64,000 nucleotides of DNA from DAIRUQ01 sp036803245 (GCA_036803245.1 DAIRUQ010000001.1:12348-76347), one strand, 5' to 3'. Numbered from the stretch's first letter, positions 8,085 through 17,559 are shown. Notes: generated by a model from the sequence alone, not told the origin. Numbers and translations: made by a program.

Positions 8085-9071
8085 ATGGCCAAGCGTGCGT
8101 TGATCACCGGACTGACGGGCCAGGATGGCTCGTACCTGGCCGAGTTCCTGCTGGAACAGGGGTACGAGGTTCTCGGCATGGTACGGCGTAGCAGCACGGT
8201 CACCTTTGAGCGCATCCGTCACATTCAGGATCGCGTGGAGCTGGTGCAGGGGGATCTGCTTGACCAGACCTCGCTGTTGCAGCTCGTCTCGGACTATCGT
8301 CCGCACGAGGTGTACAACCTGGCCGCCCAGAGCTTTGTGCCGACCTCCTGGTCGCAGCCCGTGTTCACCGGCGATGTGACTGGCCTGGGGGTGACGCGCA
8401 TGCTAGAGGCCGTGCGGGTGGTGGACCCGAAGGGGATTCGCTTTTACCAGGCGTCCAGCAGCGAGATGTTTGGCAAGGTGCGCGAGGTGCCCCAGCGCGA
8501 GACCACGCCGTTTTACCCTCGCAGCCCCTATGGCGTGGCCAAGGTGTATGGCCACTGGATCGCGATCAACTATCGCGAGAGCTATGGCATGTTCGTCTGC
8601 TCGGGGATCCTCTTCAACCACGAGTCGCCCCGACGCGGGCTGGAGTTTGTGACACGCAAGGTGACCCATGGCGCCGCTCGCATCAAGCTGGGCCTGGCCG
8701 ATGAGCTACGCCTGGGCAATCTGGAGTCGCGACGGGACTGGGGCTATGCGGGAGATTACGTGCGGGCGATGTGGCTGATGCTCCAGCAGGACGAGCCCGA
8801 CGACTATGTGGTGGGCACGGGGGAGACCCACTCGGTGGGCGAGTTGGTGGAGGTGGCTTTTGCGGCCCTGGGGCTGGACTGGCGCCAGTACGTCGTTCAG
8901 GATCCCCGCTTCTATCGGCCAGCCGAGGTGGACCTCTTGGTGAGCGATCCCAGTAAGGCTCGCGAAAAGCTGGGCTGGGAGCCCCAGGTTCGGTTTGAGG
9001 AGCTGGTGCGCATGATGGCCGAGGCTGATCTGAAGCAGCTTGAGCGCGAGATACGCATGTCGGCGCACTAG
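8085..9071 (+). CDS. gmd: GDP-mannose 4,6-dehydratase
   Basis: 328 residues. GLTGQDGSYLAEFLL at the N-terminus is the diagnostic Gmd nucleotide-binding loop. The catalytic region reads ASSSEMFGKV, then SPYGVAKVYGHW (Y-x3-K), and NHESPRRG is the conserved substrate loop. Converts GDP-D-mannose to GDP-4-keto-6-deoxy-D-mannose with a tightly bound NADP. AGGGAGG lies seven bases before the ATG. Its product feeds the reductase encoded just upstream. No glycosyltransferases are adjacent, so the final polymer is unknown. Confidence 0.97.
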   Translation: MAKRALITGLTGQDGSYLAEFLLEQGYEVLGMVRRSSTVTFERIRHIQDRVELVQGDLLDQTSLLQLVSDYRPHEVYNLAAQSFVPTSWSQPVFTGDVTGLGVTRMLEAVRVVDPKGIRFYQASSSEMFGKVREVPQRETTPFYPRSPYGVAKVYGHWIAINYRESYGMFVCSGILFNHESPRRGLEFVTRKVTHGAARIKLGLADELRLGNLESRRDWGYAGDYVRAMWLMLQQDEPDDYVVGTGETHSVGELVEVAFAALGLDWRQYVVQDPRFYRPAEVDLLVSDPSKAREKLGWEPQVRFEELVRMMAEADLKQLEREIRMSAH

Positions 9072-9104
9072 AGCAGCCCGGCATCGTGAAGGTCGAACTC
9101 GTGG

Positions 9105-10256
9105 CTAGTAGTCGCGCAGCTTTTCGAACTCGTCCAGCATGGCCATGAAGCAGTCGTACTTGGTTCCGATGGCGATACTATGGGTGGAGCCCATGACAAA
9201 GGCGCCACCAGGCTTGGCCCGCGCCACGGCGTCCCGCACATCACGACGGACCTGGTCGGGCGTCCCGTCCACCAGATGCTCCACGGGTACCCCACCCCAC
9301 ACGGCCATGCGGCCGCCCGCCCGCTCTTTGACCTGGGCGAGATCCATTCCCGCCGACGCCTGGATCGACTGGTAGTCGTCGATCCCCGCCTGCAAAAAGC
9401 CATCCAGGATGCGCTGGTTGTTGCCACAGGCGTGCTGGACAAAGAGCAAGCCCGCGTCGTGAGCGGCCTGAACGTTGGCGGCCAACGGCGGGTAGCAGAC
9501 GCGCCACCAGGCCTGGGGGGACATGAACGTCCCGCTTTTGTAGGCAAAGTCGGTGCCGTCCATGACGGCATCGAACGGCCTGGCAGGCCACGCGCGCTGC
9601 TGTGCGGCGGCGAGGGCCATGCTGGAGCGAGCCGCGCGCTCGACAAGATCGGGTCGCTCCGCCATCTCCAACAGCGTGCGTTGCATGGTGCCAAGCTGTA
9701 CCCACTCTGCGGCCAGCGGGTACGGCCCGATGATGAACCGCTCCTCGCCGAACTCCTCCACGACCGCATCCACTAGCTCAAAGACCGATGGATCGGGGGC
9801 TTTCGCTTGCCACTCCAGGGGATAATCCTCAGGGCTGTACGGGCGAGTCCACTCTTGTGGGTCATGCACCAAGGTCAGATCGGCGGTGATCTCCGAGTAG
9901 CGTAGCACGCGGCCGTCGGCATATTCCCAGGTAACGTCGTCAACCCGCCGTGGCGCCTCGGGCTGGTATCCCGCGGGGGGCACCAGTCCGAGCGTCATGG
10001 CGCACAGGTTGATGATGTCGTAGCAATCCAGCTTACGGAACAGGGCGATGGTGTCCTCGATCAGGTTCTGGACCACCTCGTCGCGGCGGCCCTCCCAGTA
10101 GGCGATCTGGCAACGCGCCTTGGCTCGCACATAGGTGGGATGCCCGACGATGCGCTCTACGGTGTCGGCATCGATGGAAAAGTCTCCCAGGGGGACCATG
10201 TCTGGGATCCCCCCCTCGAGCGCGACTCGGGCACGTTGCTTGGACGTCATCGCCAT
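9105..10256 (-). CDS. Uroporphyrinogen decarboxylase family protein
   Basis: 383 residues with the URO-D/cobalamin-methyltransferase-type TIM barrel pattern: SKQRARVALEGGIPDMVPLGDF at the start, a central FVQHACGN (the H-x-C/D-G type site) and AVWGGVPVEHL near the C-terminus. True HemE has an N-terminal RAPVWxMRQAGRY block, absent here, so this is likely a member of the MtaA/CmuA-like or uncharacterised URO-D branch, perhaps acting on methyl or carboxyl groups. It is the third gene of a minus-strand run, 16 bp after pepF. A second diverged paralogue sits at 38120-39130. No haem pathway genes are nearby. Confidence 0.85.
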   Translation of the reverse strand: MAMTSKQRARVALEGGIPDMVPLGDFSIDADTVERIVGHPTYVRAKARCQIAYWEGRRDEVVQNLIEDTIALFRKLDCYDIINLCAMTLGLVPPAGYQPEAPRRVDDVTWEYADGRVLRYSEITADLTLVHDPQEWTRPYSPEDYPLEWQAKAPDPSVFELVDAVVEEFGEERFIIGPYPLAAEWVQLGTMQRTLLEMAERPDLVERAARSSMALAAAQQRAWPARPFDAVMDGTDFAYKSGTFMSPQAWWRVCYPPLAANVQAAHDAGLLFVQHACGNNQRILDGFLQAGIDDYQSIQASAGMDLAQVKERAGGRMAVWGGVPVEHLVDGTPDQVRRDVRDAVARAKPGGAFVMGSTHSIAIGTKYDCFMAMLDEFEKLRDY

Positions 10257-10272
10257 GGCCTGGCTCCTGGGA

Positions 10273-12093
10273 CTATCTCGCGGCCTCGTCGGTCATCAGT
10301 GCTTCGAGTTGATCGATGAGCGTTTGCAGGTGGGTAAAGGCGCGATCGATGGGCTCGGGTGATGCCAGATCGACGCCTGCGGCCTGGACGGCGTCCAGCG
10401 GGAACACCGACGAGCCGACGCGCAGGAACTGGTGGTAGCTCTCCACCGCGCCTGGCACCCCATTGAGAATCCTCTCGGCCAGGGCCTGGGCGCCCGCAAT
10501 GCCCGTGGTGTACTGGTAGACATAAAAGTTCATGTAGAGATGGGTGTGGAACTGGGCCCAGGTGATCCCGACGCGATCGCGATCCATGACGACTCCATCG
10601 CCAAAGGCCTCTGCAAAGAGGTCGGCCATGATGCCGATCAGGTCGTCGGCCGTCAGCGCCTGGCCTTGCTCGACACGCTGGTGCATGGCCAGCTCGAGGC
10701 GCGCCAGGGTGGGCATCAGGAAAAAGTAGCGATGATAGTTCGAGAGGGCCTCCTCGATCAAGGCAATCTTGAGCTGGCGGTCATCGGTAACGCTGAGCAG
10801 ATGGTCGCGCAGCAGCGCCTGGTTGAGGTTGGAGGCGATCTCGGCCATGAAAATGCCGTACCGCGCATAGACGGACGGCTGGGCCTCCCAGGTCAGCAAC
10901 GAGTGCATCGAGTGGCCCAGCTCGTGGGCTAGCGTGCTGAGGCCGTACACGTCATCGTTATGGTTCATCAGGATCAAGGGAATCGTCCCCTGGGTGCCAC
11001 TGGAGTAGGCGCCCGCCTTTTTCCCGATGTTGGGGTAGACGTCCACCCAGCGCTCCTCGAGGACGCCCCGACGCAGACGCTGGACGTACTCATCTCCCAG
11101 GGGCGCCAGGCCCTCACAGATCCAGTCCACCGCCTGCTCATAGGTGACCACTGGCTGTTCGGTGAGCAGCGGGGCCTTGGCGTCGTAGGCATGGAACGAC
11201 TCCAAGCCCAGGAGGCGGCGCTTGAGCTCCCAGTAGCGATGCCATATGGGCAGGTTGCGGCGGAAGGCTTCCACCGTGTTGTGGAACACCTCCACGGGGA
11301 TGTGGTTGGGGCCCAGAGCGGCCTCCAGCGACGAACCATAGCGGCGGACCTGGGCGCCAAACACGTTGTGCTTGACGGCCGTCGAGAGACACGCGGCCAT
11401 GGTGTTCTTGAGCGCCAAGTGGGCATCGGCATAGCTCTCGAAGGCGGTTCGGCGGAGCTCTCGGTCAGGATTGGTCATCAGGGCATCGTAGGTGCCTTGG
11501 GAGACGGGGCGCTCCTCGGCGGCGGGCAGTGAGCCGCGTGCGGGTTGGAACGAAAGTTCGGCGTTCGCCAGCAGGCTGTGGATGTTCTCGGCGCTGGTAA
11601 AGGGGTCCATCAGCATGCCGAGGACCTCTTCGACCTCGGCGGAGCGAACGTGTTCGGCCTCGCGCTCCAGCACGTCTATGAAATGCTCCAAGTGAGCGAG
11701 GCGCGAGTCGGCCCCTAACCACTCCCGTAAGGTGGGGACGCCGATGCTCAGCATCTCGGGCTCAAGAAAGGCCGCCATGGCCGAGGCCCGCCCAGCCAGC
11801 CCCAACACGCGCTCATGGGCCGCCGCGGCAGCCTGATCAGAGGTATCAGCATCGCGGCGGCAGTGCGAGTAGACGTATAGCTTGAGCACCCGCCTCATCA
11901 GCGCCTGGATGGTCTCCATGGCGTCTGCCAACGTCTTGGGGCCCTCGCTGAGGCGGCCCTGGAACGCCACGACGTTGGGCAGCTCTGCCGCCACGTCCTT
12001 GATCTCCTGCTCGAAAGCATCGCCATCGGCATAGATGCTCTCGGTGTTCCACTGGTACTGCGGATCCATCTCGGCGCGTTTCCGGAGTTCCAT
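10273..12093 (-). CDS. pepF: Oligoendopeptidase F (M3B metallopeptidase)
   Basis: 606 residues, the standard PepF length, no signal peptide, so cytosolic. The zinc motif HELGHSMH lies at about residue 390, with the third ligand Glu in the following FMAEIASNLNQ. The all-helical N-terminal lobe precedes it. It hydrolyses short peptides. AGAAGGAG is upstream of the ATG at 12093. It is flanked on the same strand by the amidohydrolase (48 bp upstream) and the URO-D-like gene (16 bp downstream), so the three are probably cotranscribed from the promoter at 13490-13518. The metabolic logic of that trio is unclear. Confidence 0.95.
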   Translation of the reverse strand: MELRKRAEMDPQYQWNTESIYADGDAFEQEIKDVAAELPNVVAFQGRLSEGPKTLADAMETIQALMRRVLKLYVYSHCRRDADTSDQAAAAAHERVLGLAGRASAMAAFLEPEMLSIGVPTLREWLGADSRLAHLEHFIDVLEREAEHVRSAEVEEVLGMLMDPFTSAENIHSLLANAELSFQPARGSLPAAEERPVSQGTYDALMTNPDRELRRTAFESYADAHLALKNTMAACLSTAVKHNVFGAQVRRYGSSLEAALGPNHIPVEVFHNTVEAFRRNLPIWHRYWELKRRLLGLESFHAYDAKAPLLTEQPVVTYEQAVDWICEGLAPLGDEYVQRLRRGVLEERWVDVYPNIGKKAGAYSSGTQGTIPLILMNHNDDVYGLSTLAHELGHSMHSLLTWEAQPSVYARYGIFMAEIASNLNQALLRDHLLSVTDDRQLKIALIEEALSNYHRYFFLMPTLARLELAMHQRVEQGQALTADDLIGIMADLFAEAFGDGVVMDRDRVGITWAQFHTHLYMNFYVYQYTTGIAGAQALAERILNGVPGAVESYHQFLRVGSSVFPLDAVQAAGVDLASPEPIDRAFTHLQTLIDQLEALMTDEAAR

Positions 12094-12141
12094 GATGATT
12101 CAGCTCTCCTTCTGGTTGGATAGGACTACCGACGTGCTAGG

Positions 12142-13440
12142 CTAGTGCGCTGGACCGACGATCTGGATCGGGTTCTCTACCAGCATGGCGTACGCCAGGT
12201 CAAGGGCGTCGTCCAGGCTGAACGAGGTCATGTTGGGATGGACGGTGCTGCGCTCCATTCGCTCCGCCAGGGCGGCTGCTAGCTCGAATTTGTACATGCG
12301 GAACTTGGGCAGGATGAACTCGAGATAGTAGGCGTCCGAAAAGTAGCCGATGAGTTTGGTGGAAGGGACCGTATCCAGGCGACGACGGAGCTCGCGGGCG
12401 ATCTCGGTGGGTTGGTTGGCGTACCACCAGTGGCCCGAGGGATAGACGTTGTGGCGGATCCAGGCCGCTGCCACCAGCTCGAGGCCAGTGGTATCGGCCA
12501 GCACCGCCGTGGGGAACTGGACATCGGGATAGGCGTTGAGCAGCCAGTCATAGCCCCGCATAGAGTTCACCGAATCGAACAAGTCGGTGCCCGAGGGCAC
12601 GCCGTGGGCGTAGACGTCGCGGTTCACGCCGATCATCAGGTGGAACGGACGGCGATGCGCGCGGCAGGCATCGGCGATCCGCGCCATGGCATAGGCGGCC
12701 CAGGTGCGACGATCGGAGTCGTCCAGCTCGGCACCCTCGATGGCGCGGGTCAGGATGCGCTGAGCGTCCTGGTCGCTGACGGCAAAGGTGCGTAATCCCG
12801 CTGGGCTAGAGATGGCCGCATAGCCCATGCCGTGTGCCATAAAGCGGCGGAACGTCTGCTCGACCAGGGCGGCGACGTCGTTCGTCGTGGTGATAGGGCG
12901 TCCCAGGACGGCACCCATCCGCTCGCGCGCCTGGGCTCTTAGGATGTCAAGGACGAACGGCTCGATCCGCAAGCACGGCGTGAAAAAGGAGCTATCCAGG
13001 CCCTCTAGGTCATCGTCGTACTGGTTGGTGAGATACACTCGTTCGATGCCAGCCTGGGCGATCAGCTCCTCGAACCAGGAATCACTACCCATCACCTCAA
13101 CCGAACGCGCCATGATGGCGTTGGCGTTCTCGGGCGTCCACTCCCAGGGGGCGATGCCCAGGAACTCGTGGGAGATGGACATCAGCCAGTCATACTGCAC
13201 GGTATGGCGGATGTGGTGCAGGCTCCCCACAATGTCGCGGGTGAGCTGCTGAGGATCGTCAAACGGGAATGGATCCTCGCGAAAGGCCGCCGAGTTCACC
13301 AGCTCGGTATAGTAATGATAGCTGAGGATGTCGCCGATGTGGCGGGCGGTGGGCGCCTTCCAGTTGACGTGGGTATGGATATCGACGATGGGCATGGCGT
13401 CGATCTGCTCGTACAGCTCGCTCACCAAGGTAGTGTTCAT
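12142..13440 (-). CDS. Uronate-isomerase-like amidohydrolase
   Basis: 432 residues from an ATG at 13440 preceded by AAAGGAG at seven bases; the open frame extends further upstream but without a ribosome site. The first barrel strand reads MPIVDIHTHVNW, the H-x-H metal site of the amidohydrolase superfamily. DILSYHYYTELV, the W-rich middle and the C-terminal GYFSDAYYLEF resemble the UxaC (glucuronate isomerase) branch, although the match is distant and UxaC proper is longer in its N-terminal block. It could isomerise a uronate or hydrolyse a related substrate. First gene of the pepF operon, with its own promoter. Confidence 0.75.
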   Translation of the reverse strand: MNTTLVSELYEQIDAMPIVDIHTHVNWKAPTARHIGDILSYHYYTELVNSAAFREDPFPFDDPQQLTRDIVGSLHHIRHTVQYDWLMSISHEFLGIAPWEWTPENANAIMARSVEVMGSDSWFEELIAQAGIERVYLTNQYDDDLEGLDSSFFTPCLRIEPFVLDILRAQARERMGAVLGRPITTTNDVAALVEQTFRRFMAHGMGYAAISSPAGLRTFAVSDQDAQRILTRAIEGAELDDSDRRTWAAYAMARIADACRAHRRPFHLMIGVNRDVYAHGVPSGTDLFDSVNSMRGYDWLLNAYPDVQFPTAVLADTTGLELVAAAWIRHNVYPSGHWWYANQPTEIARELRRRLDTVPSTKLIGYFSDAYYLEFILPKFRMYKFELAAALAERMERSTVHPNMTSFSLDDALDLAYAMLVENPIQIVGPAH

Positions 13441-13489
13441 CGGTTGCTCCTTTGGTTCCCAGTGGCATCGCTGCCTGTTGTTCGGTTCC

Positions 13490-13518
13490 ATTATGCGCGC
13501 CCGACCGATCAGAGGCAA
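13490..13518 (-). promoter_or_regulatory. Promoter of the amidohydrolase-pepF-URO-D operon
   Basis: Minus strand TTGCCT (13518-13513), 17 bp, CATAAT (13495-13490), 50 bp before the ATG at 13440. Confidence 0.5.
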
Positions 13519-13539
13519 GGCGACGTCTGGCAGCCTGCG

Positions 13540-13568
13540 TTGACACTGCCCGCTGGCGTCTCTAGAAT
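13540..13568 (+). promoter_or_regulatory. Promoter of the FAD oxidoreductase gene
   Basis: TTGACA (13540-13545), 17 bp spacer, TAGAAT (13563-13568), 50 bp before the ATG at 13618. Eleven of twelve consensus positions match. It is back-to-back with the minus-strand promoter at 13490-13518. Confidence 0.8.
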
Positions 13569-13617
13569 CGATGCTCGGACGGATGAACGGATGATATAGC
13601 CAAGGAGGCCTGGCGCT

Positions 13618-14955
13618 ATGCGGGTTGCGGTTGTCGGGGGCGGCATCACGGGCATGAGCGTGTGCGACACGCTCTCGCGCCATGGGATCGCTTGTGATCT
13701 GTACGAACGCGAGGCCACCCTGGGCGGCTTGGCTGGATCCTTCGAGGTCAATGGAGCGCGTCTGGAGCGCTTTTACCATCACCTGTTCACCAGCGATACC
13801 GCCATGGCCGATCTGATCGCCTCGTTGGGGCTGGGCGAGCGGCTCGAGTGGCTGCCCACCAGCAACGCCTACTTTGCGGGGCGGACCTACCGACTCAGCA
13901 CTCCCCTCGACCTGATGCGGTTCACCCGACTCTCGCTCTTTGATCGGTTCCGCCTGGGGCTGCTCTACCTGCAGACGCGCTATGTGCGCGATTGGCGGCC
14001 TCTGGAAGAGATCACCGCCCGCGATTGGCTGGTGCGCATGGCGGGCGAAAAGGTCTGGCACGCGGTGTGGGAGCCGCTCATGCGGGGCAAGTTTGGGCGC
14101 TATGCCGACGAGGTGGCTGCCGTGTGGATCTGGAACAAGCTCAAGCTCCGCGGCGGCTCTCGCGGCAAGGGCCAGGAGGAGCGGTTGGGCTACCTGCGGG
14201 GCGGGTTCGGCCAGGCGCTAGAGGCTTGGGAGGATCGCCTCCGCCAGCAGGGCGTGACCATCCACACGGAGACAGAGGTGACACGGATCGAGCTGGCTGA
14301 CGGCGTGGCCACGGGCATCTGGCTCGGCGACCAGCTCCGCGCCTATGACCGCGTGATCGTCACCACGGCGCCCTCGCTCCTGGCAGCCATGGCACCCGAT
14401 CTGCCGCCCGACTATCGCCAGCAGCTAGGAGGTATCCACTATTTGGGGAATGTCTGCCTGGTGCTCAAGCTTGATCGGAGCCTATCCGATACCTACTGGC
14501 TGAACGTGGGCGATCCCTCGATCCCCTTTACGGGCGTGATCGAGCACACCAACATGCAGCGCCCCGAGGACTATGGCGGGGCGCGCCTGGCCTACCTCTC
14601 GCGCTATCTGGACGTGGCCGACCCCGCCTATGGGCTGAGCGCGGAGGATCTGCTGGCATCGTACCTGCCACATCTGAAGCGGATGTTCCCTGATTTCACG
14701 CGGGCTTGGGTGCAGGATTGCTGGGCCTGGCGGGAGCCCTATGCGCAGCCAGTCATCGGGCTGGGATACTCACGGCTCAAGCCAGCGCTGCGCACGCCCG
14801 TGCGCAACCTGTGGCTGTCTTGCATGGCGCAGGTCTACCCCGAGGATCGCGGGATGAACTATGCGGTGGTGTGGGGGCAAAAGGTGGCCCAGGAGCTGTT
14901 GCGGGAGGCGGGCCTAGCCGCCGAGGACGAGCAGGAGGGCAACGAAGATGCCTAG
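13618..14955 (+). CDS. FAD-dependent amine-oxidase/protoporphyrinogen-oxidase-like protein
   Basis: 445 residues. The dinucleotide-binding motif VAVVGGGITGMSVCDTL is at the very N-terminus, followed by YEREATLGGLAGSF, the ribose-binding E and GG motif of the flavin amine oxidase / phytoene desaturase / UDP-galactopyranose mutase-like group. The C-terminus has MNYAVVWGQKVAQELL, the usual second FAD contact. Homologues of this type often sit in cell-surface polysaccharide loci, but the substrate cannot be read. Cytosolic. AAGGAGG is before the ATG. It overlaps the start of the next gene by eight bases, indicating translational coupling. Confidence 0.85.
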   Translation: MRVAVVGGGITGMSVCDTLSRHGIACDLYEREATLGGLAGSFEVNGARLERFYHHLFTSDTAMADLIASLGLGERLEWLPTSNAYFAGRTYRLSTPLDLMRFTRLSLFDRFRLGLLYLQTRYVRDWRPLEEITARDWLVRMAGEKVWHAVWEPLMRGKFGRYADEVAAVWIWNKLKLRGGSRGKGQEERLGYLRGGFGQALEAWEDRLRQQGVTIHTETEVTRIELADGVATGIWLGDQLRAYDRVIVTTAPSLLAAMAPDLPPDYRQQLGGIHYLGNVCLVLKLDRSLSDTYWLNVGDPSIPFTGVIEHTNMQRPEDYGGARLAYLSRYLDVADPAYGLSAEDLLASYLPHLKRMFPDFTRAWVQDCWAWREPYAQPVIGLGYSRLKPALRTPVRNLWLSCMAQVYPEDRGMNYAVVWGQKVAQELLREAGLAAEDEQEGNEDA

Positions 14956-15889
14956 GAAGGTGGATGACGTGGGTGACATGATCTGGGGCCTGCTGCTGCA
15001 TCTCGGGTACAACATGTGGTGCGACCGCGAGGCGCCCGATCTTGGCACAGAGCACATTGCTGCGCGACCCCATCTGCGTTGCGATGGTGGCCTCTGGGGT
15101 GACCTCACCGTGCGCGCGGCGGACGCGGGGCTGAACATGGTTGTCATCGATCTGGGGGAGGGCGTGCGTTACGAGAGCCACCCCGAGCTGGCAGTCGAAG
15201 GTGCATGGACGCCCGACGAGCTACACGCCGAGCTGGCGCGGTTGCGTGGCCTGGGCTTGGAGCCGATCCCCAAGCTCAACTTTTCTGCGACGCACGACGC
15301 TTGGCTGGGCGAGTACAGCCGCTGTGTCTCGACGCCGCGCTACTATCAGGTCTGCCAGGACCTGATCGGCGAGGTGTGCGAGCTGTTTGGCGGGCCGCGA
15401 CTGTTCCATCTGGGGTTGGACGAGGAGACCTGGCAACACCAGCGCCATTACGCCTATGTGGTGATCCGACAGCACGAGCTATGGTGGCACGACCTGGCGT
15501 TTCTGGTAGAGCAGGTGGAGCGACGAGGCTCGCAGGCCTGGGTCTGGTCCGACTATGCCTGGCACCATGATGAATACACCCAGCAGATGCCCCGATCGGT
15601 GCTGCAGAGCAACTGGTACTATGGTCTAGAGTTCGACCCGCCCTGCAACGAGGTTGCCACCTATCAACGCCTGGCCGACGCGGGCTATGCGCAGGTTCCC
15701 ACTGGCAGCAACTGGACCACGCCAGAGAACATGGAGCGTACGGTGGCCTATTGCCGGGAGAACCTGCCGGCGGAAGGGTTGCGGGGATTCCTCATGACCG
15801 CCTGGAAGCCCACCCTGCTCAGCGAGCGGGAACGCCACGAGCAGGCTATTGACCTACTGGCCCAGGCCAAGGCCATCTGGGAGGCATGA
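14948..15889 (+). CDS. TIM-barrel hypothetical, glycoside-hydrolase-like
   Basis: 313 residues with no signal peptide. Phrases such as NMVVIDLGEGVRYE, GLEPIPKLNFSATHDAW, LFHLGLDEET and QAWVWSDYAWHHDEY alternate in a way typical of a beta/alpha barrel. LGLDEE resembles the D-E catalytic pair seen in GH20-like barrels. A role in glycan or glycoside metabolism is therefore possible but unproven. The ATG lies inside the last codons of the preceding FAD protein gene (8-base overlap), so the two are coupled. A strong hairpin terminator follows. Confidence 0.7.
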   Translation: MPRKVDDVGDMIWGLLLHLGYNMWCDREAPDLGTEHIAARPHLRCDGGLWGDLTVRAADAGLNMVVIDLGEGVRYESHPELAVEGAWTPDELHAELARLRGLGLEPIPKLNFSATHDAWLGEYSRCVSTPRYYQVCQDLIGEVCELFGGPRLFHLGLDEETWQHQRHYAYVVIRQHELWWHDLAFLVEQVERRGSQAWVWSDYAWHHDEYTQQMPRSVLQSNWYYGLEFDPPCNEVATYQRLADAGYAQVPTGSNWTTPENMERTVAYCRENLPAEGLRGFLMTAWKPTLLSERERHEQAIDLLAQAKAIWEA

Positions 15890-15904
15890 GGCGCAGAGAC
15901 GACC

Positions 15905-15937
15905 AACCGGCGGCACCTGTCTAGGGTGCCGCCGGTT
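15905..15937. terminator. Bidirectional hairpin terminator
   Basis: A perfect 13-bp stem AACCGGCGGCACC/GGTGCCGCCGGTT (15905-15917 and 15925-15937) with a 7-base loop, followed by CTTTGTGT on the plus strand. It lies between two convergent genes and can serve both. Confidence 0.9.
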
Positions 15938-15951
15938 CTTTGTGTAGCGCT

Positions 15952-17559
15952 CTAGTCGATGGGGGGATCCTGGTACCCAGGGAGCGGCGTCAGGTTCACC
16001 ATGCGCGCCCGCTGCACGTTGGGCACTTCTGTGACCCGTTCCATGATGGCCTCGTCGGCTGGGTCGTCCAGCCCCAGGATCATGATGGAGGGCCCCCCTC
16101 GATGGGCGCGGCTCATCTGCACAAAAGAGATGTTGATGCCACGCTCGCCCAAGATCAGGCCCATGCGTCCCACGATGCCAGGCCGGTCGTGGTGCAGATC
16201 CAGGAGCATGTTTCCCTGCAGGACACAGTCCAGGCGCTGGCTATCGAGCGCCACCAGGTGGGGGCGGCCCTGGATCAGCGTGCCGGAGATGTTCCGGTCG
16301 CGATCGCCGTTCGGGTAGCGGGCGGTGATCAGGTTGCCGAGCTGTCGCGACTGACCACGACGCATCTCGGATACCACCAACCCGCGATCTGACGCCAGGC
16401 GGTGCACGTTCACGATGTTCACGGGCTCGGAATAGGCCGGGGTCAGCAGCCCCGCCAAAAAGGCCGAGGTCAACACCTGGGTATCATGCTCGCAGAGCTC
16501 GCCATCATAGATCAGCTCGACACTGTCGGCGATCTCGCCGCGCCACTGCACGAAAAAGCTGCCCAGGCGCTGCGCCAGATCTATATAGGGGGCCAGGAAA
16601 CTGGCCGCCTGCGGAGGCAGATAGGGCACATTGACGGGGCTGGAGGGCATGCGCCCCTCGAGCACATCCACCACCGACTGGGCCACATCGGTGGCCACGT
16701 TCTCTTGGGCCTCGTTGGTGGAGGCTCCCACATGCGGGGTGGCAATGACGTTGGGCAGGCCCACCAGCGGATGGTGGGTGGCGGGCTCATGCTCGAAGAC
16801 GTCCAGCGCGGCGCCAGCCAGGCGCCCCTCACGCAAAGCCTCCTCCAGCGCGACTTCGTCGATGATGCCGCCTCGCGCGCAGTTGATGATGTAGGCAGTG
16901 GGTTTCAGGAGCGCTAGCTTGGTGCCATCGACCAGGCCTCGGGTTTGCGGGGTCAGAGGCGTATGCACCGAGATAAAGTCCGCCTCGGCGAGCAGTGTCT
17001 CCAGAGACACGAGCTCGACCCCGCTAGAGGCGGCTCGCTCGGGCGACGCGTAGGGATCGTGGGCGACGACCCGCATGTCCAGGCCCTTGGCCTTGGAGGC
17101 GACCAGAGAGCCGATGCGGCCGAGGCCGATCAGCCCCAGCGTCTTGCCCAGCACCTCTTGGCCCTGAAGGGCGCTTTTTTCCCAGCGTCCCTGCTTGAGC
17201 GAATCGACGGCGGGATAGATGCGTCGGGCCAGGGTGAGCATGAGGGCGATGGTGTGCTCGGCCACGGCGTTGCTGTTGCCGGTGGGGGCATTCACCACAA
17301 AGATGCCCCGCTTGGTAGCGGCATCCAGGTCGATGTTGTCGACGCCGGTACCGGCACGTCCTACCACCTTGAGGCGCTTACCGGCCTCGAGTACGTCGAC
17401 GGTCACCTTGGTATTGCTGCGGACCACCAAAGCCTCGTATGCGGGAATGATCTCGAGAAGGCGCTCGGGTGTGGGGTTCTTTACCACCTCCACCTGGCAA
17501 CAGGAGCTCAGCATGTCCAGGCCCGCTTGCCCCAGCGTTTCGGTCACGAGTATGCGCAC
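15952..17559 (-). CDS. serA: D-3-phosphoglycerate dehydrogenase
   Basis: 535 residues. The GTG at 17559 is preferred because AGGAGG is six bases upstream; an in-frame ATG at 17595 lacks a site. Domains: substrate domain (1-100 and 290-320), NAD domain (100-285, GLIGLGRIGSLVASKAKG), catalytic Arg in NCARGGIID, Glu and His (ATPHVGAST), an intervening domain, and a C-terminal ACT domain (HHDRPGIVGRMGLILGERG) that normally senses serine. It carries out the first step of serine biosynthesis. It is 40 bp downstream of a DUF1015 gene, a pairing common in bacteria, and transcription probably starts at 19017-19045. Confidence 0.97.
   Translation of the reverse strand: MRILVTETLGQAGLDMLSSCCQVEVVKNPTPERLLEIIPAYEALVVRSNTKVTVDVLEAGKRLKVVGRAGTGVDNIDLDAATKRGIFVVNAPTGNSNAVAEHTIALMLTLARRIYPAVDSLKQGRWEKSALQGQEVLGKTLGLIGLGRIGSLVASKAKGLDMRVVAHDPYASPERAASSGVELVSLETLLAEADFISVHTPLTPQTRGLVDGTKLALLKPTAYIINCARGGIIDEVALEEALREGRLAGAALDVFEHEPATHHPLVGLPNVIATPHVGASTNEAQENVATDVAQSVVDVLEGRMPSSPVNVPYLPPQAASFLAPYIDLAQRLGSFFVQWRGEIADSVELIYDGELCEHDTQVLTSAFLAGLLTPAYSEPVNIVNVHRLASDRGLVVSEMRRGQSRQLGNLITARYPNGDRDRNISGTLIQGRPHLVALDSQRLDCVLQGNMLLDLHHDRPGIVGRMGLILGERGINISFVQMSRAHRGGPSIMILGLDDPADEAIMERVTEVPNVQRARMVNLTPLPGYQDPPID

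Noticed and set aside
13441..14061. N-terminal extension of the uronate-isomerase-like protein
   Set aside because: The extension runs antisense through the FAD oxidoreductase gene and its promoter; the strong ribosome site supports the ATG at 13440.
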